Assembly: GCA_001939145.1 (NCBI GenBank)
Contig: LSRX01001196.1
Span: 97,971-161,970, forward strand
Source: Symbiodinium microadriaticum
Taxonomy: Eukaryota; Sar; Dinophyceae; Suessiales; Symbiodiniaceae
DNA: 64,000 nucleotides
Direction: 5' to 3'
Of the stretch, positions 10,354 through 19,528 are shown piece by piece. How positions within the stretch are numbered: position 1 is the first letter of the stretch; each line of letters starts with the position of its first letter. The notes under the pieces are model-generated. The model made no database searches, was not told the origin of the DNA, and saw only the letters and a program-made list of their open reading frames with translations. Both the position numbers and the translations under genes were made by a program.

Positions 10354-11546
10354 GTGAGTATACCTGCTGATGATGACTCCAAAGGAGACACTGGGTAATG
10401 AACAGATCGATCTATAGATGCTGTTCTGTTTTTGGGGCAAGAAAGATGCCGTTATAGTTGCACATTTAAACATCTTGCGCACAGGCATAGATCCTCGAAC
10501 TTCTTATGTTCGGTTCGGGGTGCTGTTGTGCGAAATTGAATGCAATCTCATGTTCCAGCATGACTGTGCTGGCCTGCTGGGGATATCTGATCGGAGTGAA
10601 GTGCAGGCTCGAAGAGATTGTCTTCGTCATGCCTCATGCCTTGCACATGAAAGATCGTAGTTGCATTCTATAAAGATGCTGCCCCAGAATTCCCTTGTGC
10701 TCCGAGGTTGGAGGATGAAAAGGGGCCAGGCCTTTCTGGCCCGTCGTGGTTCCTTGCCAGGAACCTTGGATGATGGTGCGCCCAGCTTCAGTGCATGTCG
10801 TGCAGTCCAGCTTCAGTGCATGTCGTACAGTCAGCACAGTGCATGCTGCAAGAGGCTTCATGTTGTGAACAGAGATTGCACAGCTATTGACTCGAATCTG
10901 GATTCAGATGCGAAGTTCTTTTCAATCAATACCGGATCCTGAGCTTAGGGTTTAGGGTTTACAAGGGTTTAGGGTCACGATACACTCTTGCTGTAACCTT
11001 CAATAGCCTCGGTCTCCTGCCATGGTATCCCTGTGGACATAGCTGGCTGCATTCGGTGATAAGCGCAACTCTTCAGAACGAAAGCTGTTCATCTTGCACG
11101 CATATGCCGTTGTTCGGTGCTTCGTTGCAAATCTCATTGCCAAGGCCCGGAGTGGAGACACCGTCCTGGCTCCACGTGTTGACCTGCCAGCAACCCCACT
11201 GGTGAATTGCATTATCGAAGCTAGGTTCGGTCAGGTTTACAGGTTGTGCAAAGGAAAACTGGATGCACTGAAGGACCGCTGCAGCATATGCCCGAGCTAA
11301 GGGTGCAAGCCTTTTGCTATTTCGCACCCGACCTCGCCTCTGCAATGGTGTCGCCACAGCAATTGGACTCCTGCATACGAAAGCTAGCTTTTCTCGGTGT
11401 GCCCAAGGTTACTGAGTTGCAGCTAAGTATGTGCAAACATGTGTCATTTTGCATGATTGGTGTGTGAACATATACCCATGATTTGCCGAGGGCTTCATTA
11501 CGATTATTCTGTTGGCCTACTGGATGCACCCAAAGCCTCCCTTCAG
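10354..11546 (+). other. Intronic region with a probable further exon near 11070-11230
   Basis: An open segment around 11070-11228 encodes HAYAVVRCFVANLIAKARSG and onward with plausible protein composition, preceded by a CTCTTCAG acceptor near 11075. Another candidate lies near 11300-11440. A TTTAGGG word pair is at 10945-10960, and GTGCATGTCGTACAGTC-type words repeat near 10790-10830. The splicing is unresolved. Confidence 0.35.
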
Positions 11547-13533
11547 CACGGTTCCCTTCGACTCAATTGAGCTCTTCGCTGGCCGAGCGAGGATAACACG
11601 CATTGCGCAAGCATGTGGTTACAAGGCCATTGCAGCTGATCAGGGGTATGATCCTCACCCGGACAACGGCTCAGCTCTGCATCTGAACGGCAATGCAGGG
11701 TTTGTGCAACTTGATCAGCATTCAATGTTGCATGGTGCCTGATACAATTCTCTATCTAGAGTGGTGATGCGAACGGGTTGGGAAACCAAGGCTGGCAGTT
11801 CTGATGGCTTTGGCCGGATCACCCGAGGGGGCCATAGCTGTCGTGGGCATTGAATGTTCAACCTTTGTTTCGATGAACAAGGGCACATCGAAACGCGATG
11901 AGCTGAATCCTTTAGGTGACACAAATTTGCCGAGCGTTGAGCAAGCTAATATGGCAACAACGAGGCCAGATGTAGTTGTACATGATACTGGGCTTTTATA
12001 AGTCTTTAAATGACCGTTGCATACTGTATATAACCCTATTGTTTATATAAACCGTATCATGAGGGCGGAATTATTTTAATTTAAGGGCTATATAAATAAT
12101 TTAAGGGCTATAAACCCTAAACCCTAAACCCTAAAATACTGTGCAGGGCGATACTTATCTTGGCTCTTCTGGTTTGCCTTGGGCACAACTTCTTCGTTGA
12201 GAACCCTGGGACCTCCGTGATTGGTTACTTCCCACGATTTCAATGGTTGCTGAAGGCCCTCCGGAACGGCAATGTGCCAGCCCCTAGTCTAATGGATATT
12301 ATTGCATCACTTAGCACTAAAGAACGCTGTAAACCTTCTATTGGCCACCCCTGCCCTGCCCAACCCCGAGGTATATGTCCAACGATTCTGGATGAAACAT
12401 TGGGGACATCCAAATCCGAAAAGATCGATTATGTGGTCGACCTCGCCGCTTGTTCGATTTTTAGATATGGGGAAGCTGGTCGGGGAGATGAGGCGAGCCA
12501 CCTACAAGACATCCCAAAGAGGTGTGGATCGACGTGGTCGCAAGACATTTCGTGGCACAAAGAAATTGAAGTCAACCGGGCTGCTTGGTTGATGCCTATG
12601 TTGAACTGCATGATCATCATCTGCATATTATTAATCCCACTGATATGCTGCCTCAATTCGATCTTAGGATCTACCCGGCAGCCTTCGCACGAAGGATGGT
12701 GGAGCTGATCGAACCATGCCGTCAAATGGGACTCCCTGATGTTGAGGCAAGATCCCTGATTTGGATAGGGGGGTCCATTCGTCCGATGTTTGCACGAATA
12801 TAGGAAACCCTAGTATATTTGAAGCTAGGGACCCCAACCCCGTTATAACAACAAATTCGTGTCGATACCTTGCTCCTGTAAACTACCCAGCTCCCCTTAT
12901 AGGCACGCTTTAGGTTTCCTATGGAATGCCAAATATACACTTGTATCTCCCGAAACTCAAACCCTCTAGAGTGCTCTGGAGCCCCCAGAACATCAAGCCC
13001 ACAGAGAGCCCCACCTCCCAAGCCCTGGAGCAAAACTAAAGTTCCCGAAATCCCTAATCAGAGCTTGCAAAGTCCAGATTGCTAGGTCCGAAATTCATGA
13101 GATTAAACCCATATATTAACCAATATAAACCTCAGCATCCTAGCTAATTGACGGACAAGTTTTGAGATAAAGTTCGGATCACGAATTAGAACCCATACAC
13201 AGTGGAACTCTGCAAACTATCGGTTTACCCTGAATTGCAAGCCTATATATCTTCAATAGGCTGGATCTATCCCTTGTCGATCAGCTGTCCTTTGAGTACA
13301 TCACAAAACCAGCTTCGATCTCCAGCTTAACACCCCCACATAGAAATCCCCGAATTGAACCCTTTACTAAACTAAACCCTATGGCCTCGCACAGGTGGAT
13401 CTGGATGACCCAAACAATGACGTGCCGCTTCCAGCCTTCTTTGAGAGCCTGAGCTGGGACAACCGTTGGGAAGAGGCAGAGCTGGAGGAGGTAGTGTTGT
13501 ATCTTCGTACAGCACGGGCAGTGACTGTTCCAC
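11547..13533 (+). CDS. Large gene: DNA-methyltransferase-like domain (six exons)
   Basis: Exons 11547-11705, 11791-11964, 12147-12273, 12371-12579, 12668-12746 and 13395-13533 join in frame. The first carries FDSIELFAGRARITRIAQA, an AdoMet-binding motif I-like loop of class I methyltransferases, with an acidic residue (AADQG) where motif II is expected. The second has VVGIECSTFVSMNKGTS at the place of the C5-methyltransferase PC motif (motif IV); the proline is replaced by Glu but the Cys remains. The third has FFVENPGTSV, matching the ENV motif VI region. Then follow VYVQRFWMKHWGHPNPKRS and a helical tail with WDNRWEEAELEEVVLYLR. I infer a methyltransferase-derived fold, with activity uncertain because of PC to EC. 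The protein family appears multicopy in dinoflagellates. Introns of 85, 182, 97, 88 and 648 nt include four with GC donors. Confidence 0.65.
11965..12146 (+). other. Intron with CCCTAAA array at the acceptor
   Basis: 182-nt GC-AG intron (CGAG|GCCAGA ... GTGCAG|GGCGAT). CCCTAAACCCTAAACCCTAA ends about 15 bases before the acceptor, where a polypyrimidine tract or branch site would be expected. Two copies of ATTTAAGGGCTATA precede it. Confidence 0.6.
12747..13394 (+). other. Long GC-AG intron
   Basis: 648-nt intron (GAG|GCAAGA ... CGCACAG|GTGGAT) with AT-rich unique sequence and ACTAAACCCTATG about 20 bases before the acceptor. No coding signal. A minus-strand 103-codon ORF here has no motif. 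Confidence 0.5.
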
Positions 13534-13922
13534 GTGAGTTTAAAAAGCTCATTCCCAAATATGTGTTTATCTGAGTCTGCGGGCCCGGGCTAGAAGCGCC
13601 TAAGGAGTTCGAAGATTTATTCCGAAGCTTTACACAGGCTCAAATTTTGATGGGCCCCAGGGTTTTGAATGTAATTCAAGCCATATATGATCGAATTGCA
13701 CGCATGCTGTACTACTGTACATGCTCCTGGGGCTCGGCCTGTGTGCTTCCTGCTTCCTTACAATTCATGGAGGACACGGACCCAAATCCATGATAAAGGG
13801 CCGGTAGAATCTCGCAGACCGAAATTAGCTCAAAAAAGGGGGGACCAAACAATGGCGGAAATCGGCGTCCAAATTGCGTTAATTGGCGTCAAATTGCGTT
13901 ATTTGGCGTCCGGCCCCCGCAG
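13534..13922 (+). other. Intron with short GCGTT/GGCGTC tandem motif
   Basis: 389-nt intron (CCAC|GTGAGT ... CCCGCAG|GCACTT). Just before the acceptor (about 13860-13912) AAATTGCGTTAATTGGCGTC is repeated imperfectly. A related-looking but distinct array occurs at 21655-21715. Confidence 0.5.
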
Positions 13923-14213
13923 GCACTTTTCTCAAGATGGCTTCGTCTGACAGTTTGGGAACCGTCGGGCAATCAACCGAAACCTTAGGTCGTGGCGCGG
14001 CGATCCTCAATGGGATTGCAGAGCACGGGGTCATCAAGCAAGAGACCCCGGAGGATGAGACAGCCATTCTTCAGCAGATTGAGGCCATGGGGTTTGACGT
14101 TATGGCAAAGCATTCCTGACACCTCATGTGAGAACAATTCCAGACTATCCTACTTCCTACATAGTCACTGGCAGGAACTGCAGCGAAAGATGAAGGAGCT
14201 GAAGAAGAACCAG
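13923..14213 (+). CDS. Large gene: linker exons after the methyltransferase-like domain
   Basis: Exon 13923-14104 continues the preceding frame (TFLKMASSDSLGTVG ... IEAMGFDVM) and ends at a GC donor. Exon 14175-14213 (ELQRKMKELKKNQ) follows after a CAG acceptor and ends at another GC donor. The stop at 14116-14118 lies beyond the first donor. If that donor is not used, the protein would end here and the coiled-coil part downstream would be a separate gene. Confidence 0.45.
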
Positions 14214-15251
14214 GCCATCGGATTGACTGATCACTTGGGATTCACTAGCATGCACTCGTCTTCTGCAGTTCTGTATCTAGCTAGATCGAGGTACCAGCCC
14301 CTAGCTGATTGTGGCTCCAACCCCAAAAGGTACAGAAAGCAAAATATCAGTATCTGCAACTCTGATATTTTGAACCGGGGACCTCTGGGGGTCGGCAGAA
14401 AACCCAAAAGGAGTTGACATTGTCGAATTGCATAAAAGCTAGGATTGTTTTAGGACCACTTTATAAGCCTTGTAAAGTATAGAATAATATAGAGTATTTC
14501 CTTAGATATGTCCTGTAGCCCGAGAAACTGAACCTCAAGTCCCTGCTTAAGCAAACCCACTGTCAGGACCAAGAACATCCATCTCGATGCCCAGCCAAGA
14601 TCGAGGCCTGAGCTCGGAAACCGTTTAGGGTTTAACTCTTTGGGTTTAGGGTTAGGGTTTAGGGTTTAGGGTTCTCGGTTGGGGTCTTGGGCTTGTGACT
14701 GGTGTCCGGGGCTTAAGTGATTCGGGACCAGTAGAGTCCTCGTGCACGGATAAACATCATCTTAAGCTCCATCCAGAATCTAAGACCAGGTGCCATCATC
14801 TTAATTTGCACCAATCCATACCAATGGTCATTGCTCGTATAAACCTTTCCCACGTCCTGGACCCAAAGGCCAAGTCCCGTTGTGCCTGAAAGATCGCTAC
14901 AATCCGACAAGCCTCATATCATCAAGCCAGCTCTGAAACCCCTTAGCTTTCAGCCTTTGCAAGAGCCCCATATATCACCCCATCCCAAATCCGTGAAGGC
15001 CAAAGCGCCTATTCAAATGATGCAAGCCCGGGGCCATAACATTCATAAATATAGTTCCTATATAGATTTAAACTAAACTATATCGATGCCAAACCCAACC
15101 TCACGTGTCGACCAAGGTTATGATAAAGCATGATCGAGATGTGAACTTAATCATGATAATTGATCGTTCGATCTTTGCTTAGCCAAAGTAGAACCCTAAA
15201 TTCTAGGAGGGCTATAAACCCTAAACCCTAAACCTTGCTGTTCCCCAAGAG
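14214..15251 (+). other. Long intron or intergenic stretch with telomere-like arrays at both ends
   Basis: TTTAGGG units at about 14622-14682 and a CCCTAAA pair near 15215-15235, just before the acceptor at 15250-15251. No convincing coding segment between; the 141-codon ORF at 13992-14417 is mostly intron sequence. Confidence 0.4.
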
Positions 15252-16660
15252 GCCGAATGTTCACGTGAAGAAGCCACTCGTCGTGGCGATGACAGCGGCC
15301 AAGGTGGCCTTAGTTGGTTCTATTTAAGTAGGGAATGTAGGGTGTCAGAGTTAACTTAGGGTTCAGGGTATCAATCGGGATATGGGTATCTTTGCATGGT
15401 TGTGACCTTATAATTACCTAACAGGAGAAGATCGACAAATGACACAAGAAGAAGAAACTCAGATAGAAGAAGAAGCCCAGGAACTGCTAAGACAAAGACA
15501 GGCAGAGGCAATCGTAGAGCAAGAGCTCAAAAAAGCACAGGCGGCAAAGGAAATGGCAGAAGCTCAGAAACACCAGGAAGTCCAGGATGCAAACGCAGCA
15601 GCAGAACGTGAAGCACAACGGGCACGTGCAGTCGCAGAACAACAAGCCAAGGAGCTCAAAAAAGCGCAAGATGCAAAAGCAGCAGCTGAACTTGAAGCCC
15701 AGAAACTTCAGGATGCACAGGCGGCACGGGCAATCGCAGAGCAACGAGCCAAGGATCTCAAAGAAGCACAGGCGGCAAAGGCAGCAGCGGAGCTTGAAGC
15801 TCAGAAACTCCAGGAAGCACACGAAGCACGGGCGATCGCAGAACAACGAGCCAAGGATCTCAAGGAAGCACAGGCCACAAAGGCGGCAGCGGAGCTTGAA
15901 GCTCAGAAACTCCAGGAAGCACAAGAGGCACGAGCAATCGCAGAACAACAAGCCAAGGATCTCAAGGAAGCACAAGAGGCACGGGCAGCAGCGGAGCTTC
16001 AAGCTCAGAAATTACAGGAAACACAGGCACGGGCACTCGCAGAACAACGAGCCAAGGAACTCAAGGAAGCACAAGAGGCACGAGCAATCGCACAACAACG
16101 AGCCAAGGATCTCCAGGAAGCACAAGAGGCACGAGCAGTCGCCGAACAACAAGTCAAGGATCTCAAGAAAGCACAAGAGGCACGGGCAATCGCAGAACAA
16201 CAGGCCAAGGATCTTCAGGACGCACAAGAGGCACGGGCAATCGCAGAACAACAGGCCAAGGCATCACTACAAGTCCAGCAAAGTCCAGGGTCCGGTACAG
16301 TGACACCAGCAGAACCGATATCACGAGGTTGCTCATGGTCTCAAGATGCACAGCCTCGCCAGTTGTTCCCCGAAACTCCTAGCATTGCCACATCTCCTGC
16401 CCAGCCAAAGGCCCTGCCAGCAACAGCAGCACCGAAGGCTATGATGCCAACCGCAGCGAAAAGCAAGAATCCTGCACCACCCCCTGTCCTGAGTGAGGCT
16501 GCTATCTCCCGGCGGCTTTCCCGTGCGATGGAGCCTAACTCTAAGGGCATATTTAAGGTCTCAGAGGCAATCCGCACCCAATGGCGAGAGGACAAGAACT
16601 CCGTGATCCGCTTGTTCGCGAAACTGGACTACAACACGGACTGCAGCATGCTGTATAGAA
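15252..16660 (+). CDS. Large gene: 17-residue-repeat coiled coil and start of RLSRAMEP domain
   Basis: Small exon 15252-15303 (AECSREEATRRGDDSGQ) joins to the exon from 15425, whose first in-frame Met is at 15439. From about 15480 to 16270 the protein is a run of imperfect 17-residue units of the type LKEAQEARAIAEQQAKD alternating with LQEAQAAKAAAELEAQK, almost all Ala, Glu, Gln, Lys and Arg, predicting a long rod-like helix. A Pro/Thr/Ala linker follows (16280-16490). Then comes ISRRLSRAMEPNSKGIFKV ... IRTQWREDKNSVIRLFAKLD, the start of a domain I recognise as widespread in dinoflagellate proteins, function unknown. The 3' boundary lies between about 16640 and 16665. Confidence 0.7.
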
Positions 16661-16762
16661 TGTAAATTAATTTAGGGGGTGTTAGTGAGTTTAGGGTTAT
16701 ATATAAGGGTTATATCGGATCCCCTAATTACGCAAGCCCAAACCCCTTAAGTTTGGTGGCAG

Positions 16763-17194
16763 GATCTTTTCGTTAAGAAGTTTTCGGTGAAAACCGAAAA
16801 CCAGAAAGAGATGGAGCTGTCCGTGGAGTTTGAGTTCTTGACGAAGAAAGAACTAGCAGATCCACCTTACAACCTCTCCCAGTCTCTAAGCTGAAATGGC
16901 CACTGCTTTTTGGGAAGATGGGGTATAGGTCATTACATATATTGATAAGTACGAGGCTAGGGCTAGGGATATACAATTGGGGTCCGGGAAACCCTTTCTT
17001 AAGGGAACAAAGCAGGGCATACATATTTTTTGGGACCGAGCTAATTATACGAAACTTCCTGTTCAGGGATCATAGATGAAATTATGGCGCCGCGATCTGT
17101 GATAGTACACATAAGGCACCCCGTGTAATTCTACCTTATGGTGATGTCACCCACCCATCCATCCATCCATCCACCCATGCATCCATCCATCCAG

Positions 17195-17237
<43 letters not shown>

Positions 17238-19026
17238 TTTGCTCTGCTCTCTCTCTCTCTCTCTCTCTCCCCCTCCCTCTCTCTCTAAACCCGAAAGCTT
17301 AAACCCTAAACCCCCAAACCTCCAAACCCTAAACCTCCAAACCCAACAATTGCATAGCCCAGGGAAGACATTGATGCTGTCGTCGCGGCAGCAAAGAAGA
17401 ATGAGCAAAAATTCATTCGGAGACCTGGCATCAGTCCATAAAGTGCGCAGCGCGGTGCATGTTTACCCCATGAGATTTGGATCTCGTGACTGAGGAAGCA
17501 CCCGTACAAGAAGGGTGTGCTCAAGTACTACTATGAAAAAAAGCTTGTCGGTCACAAGAAGAACCTTTGCCAACATTTGTGTAAGCCGTGTACCCCAGAT
17601 TCGTGCATTATAATGCAATACCCAGGCAGACCAACAAGGCCACCGTGACCAACGAATGGACTGGTGAGGAGGAGACACGGGACATCGATATGACGATGGA
17701 CTTAGATGGTGAGACCCTGTTCCAGGATGAAAGCTCCTCAAGCATATTTAAGACTGAGTCACGATAGCGATGTTGTTGTGCTGCTCGATCATCCAGCCAG
17801 CAGTGGGCAGCACATCTGCTGTCCTAAGGTGAACGACCGCAGTCGTATGAGGACAAAGCAGATGGAATCATGGCAATGCCAACGACAAACGATGAGTTAT
17901 CCCGGTTGCTCAAAAAGTTGGGCTATCCGGATGTGCAAGAAGCCACGAAGCCTTCCGGCCTACTGAGCAGGGCGATCCAAGCTGCAACTAAGAGGTTGAA
18001 AAGACTCGAGGAGCTGGTACCTTCGGAAGTGCCGACACAACCCCCAGAAGATCCGAATGCCGAGCCCCAAGAGGAATCATTGCAGACAAGGTAGCTTTTC
18101 TGCAACTATGAGCCTCGCTAAATTGATCCTCAAGCAAAACCTACATGAACCAGCACATCCCGAAAGTTTCGAACCGAATGCCAACCCTTAGGGCCTGTCA
18201 TCAATTAAATCCTCAAAAGGATTCTATAGTGCTGTATAACCCTATATTTAAAACCTTACAAACCCTAAATTTTAAACCCTTGATCTATCTAACCCCAATT
18301 CCATCCCAGAATTTGTTAATGATCCTTATCCCCCAAAGCTTGGATTCCCTAGGTATACAAATATATAGCTCGAGCCCTGCTTGAGACTCTAAACCCTAAA
18401 CCCTGAAAGCCATGCTTGCAACGTCAGGATGCAGCGCAAAGTGATGACGATCCACCGAAGCCTGGACCGATGCTGTGATGAGCTTTCCAAGTTCCAGGCT
18501 GATGGTATGGTCGATGGCTTCTCGGAAGAGCTGCTTGGATTCGAAAAGATACTTATACTTAAGTTCGTCTACAAGATGTGAACCCTAGATCATGAAGCCC
18601 CGCTTGCAGGAAGGAACAATCTATTGATGTGTCTCTGAACACCTGCCGAAAGCTGATTCTGGCTTGCATTCAGACGTGGCTTTTGCATGTCTGCTTCAAA
18701 CACGATGTCGCTATTCTGAGGGTGATTGAAGCTTCTGAGATTGAATCCCGTGCCAGGACATTCGTTGAGTGCTGCAACATGCCCTTAAACAGCTAGACTA
18801 GACTCTCTAAGCTGTTCCGGAAGCAAACAGATTCTACAGGACACTCATCAAGCGCGAGAATCAGAAGGAGATCGAGGCGCTGGTTGATGCAGCCCCAACT
18901 GCCAAGCATCGCCGAGTGAAGCAAGCAGGGAAAGCTCCGGCAACCCCAGCAAAGGCCAGCCCAAAGCGCCCGACGCCGGCAAAGCCAGCAGTAAAGCCAC
19001 CGCCCCCGAAGCGTGTGAAGAAGTAG
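16763..19026 (+). CDS. Large gene: C-terminal domain exons and basic tail
   Basis: Candidate exons carry consecutive pieces of the same family: about 16763-16867 (DLFVKKFSVKTENQKEMELS), 17363-17416 (EDIDAVVAAAKKNEQKFIR), 17492-17580 (KHPYKKGVLKYYYEKKLVG), about 17640-17710 (TNEWTGEEETRDIDMTMDLD), 17828-18092 (DELSRLLKKLGYPDVQEATK), about 18427-18563 (SLDRCCDELSKFQADGMVDG), about 18610-18795, and 18840-19026. The last ends in a basic AKASPKRPTPAKPAVKPP...KRVKK tail and a TAG. The ladder of short exons is separated by introns containing CCCTAAA words before the acceptors (17300-17362, 18389-18426). Exact joins are only partly resolved. Role unknown; the basic tail fits a nuclear or nucleic-acid-associated protein. 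Confidence 0.5.
17150..17290. repeat. (CATC)n and (CT)n microsatellite in an intron
   Basis: CATC units at about 17154-17200 are followed by CTCTCT tracts to 17285. It sits inside the intron between the exons at 16867 and 17363. A minus-strand ORF here is pure repeat. Confidence 0.85.
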
Positions 19027-19528
19027 CTGAGCTTCTTAGGGCAACTCTAAACCCATATCTGGCTGTTTTGGGGGTGTGGCGGCTCCATGTTTTCATTATG
19101 CTTGGGCAGCCCTCTAAGACTCGCGATCTGGGGCATACGAACAGAAAAAGCACCAATATGCAGTGATCTTGCATTGGAGATGTCATCTGAAGCTACTTCG
19201 AGCTCTACATATTACAAACCTCTGTAGTCCGCCAGGTACCGAATCTGCTCCAGTTCCCAGTCATACTCTGTCGGTGCTGGCAGAGAAGGTTGCTGATGGA
19301 GTGTGGGGCTTATTACTTCTGAAGTCCCAGGAAGGTAGCATGTGCAGCCAGTCCATCTGAATACCTTAAACCCTATAACCCATATATATTGAGCCCAAAT
19401 TTAAACCCCTAAACCTTATAATTAGGTTTCGGTTGAGCCCGACAATTGGACCCCGTACTGTGTGCACAAGCAGAAAACCCACCCACCACTGACCACAGCA
19501 ACGAAAGGCCACTAATAAACCCGTGCAG

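Larger units (their letters stand above)
7686..19026 (+). other. Inferred single multi-exon gene (methyltransferase-like multidomain protein)
   Basis: Gene model covering the next entries. Consecutive open segments on the plus strand join in frame at AG acceptors with GT or GC donors: 7686-8051, 8131-8244, 8339-8695, 8989-9297, 9417-10049, 10269-10353, then 11547-11705, 11791-11964, 12147-12273, 12371-12579, 12668-12746, 13395-13533, 13923-14104, 14175-14213, 15252-15303, 15425 to about 16650, and further exons to the stop at 19026. The 10354-11546 interval probably holds one or more extra exons. GC donors are inferred at 8052, 8245, 9298, 11706, 11965, 12580, 12747, 14105 and 14214. I believe dinoflagellate proteins with this domain order exist, which supports one gene, but two adjacent genes cannot be excluded. 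Confidence 0.55.

Noticed and set aside
15487-16251. Long antisense ORFs, Cys/Leu-rich (171 and 79 codons)
   Set aside because: They are the mirror of the Ala/Glu/Gln-rich coiled-coil repeat on the plus strand; repeat structure alone keeps them open.
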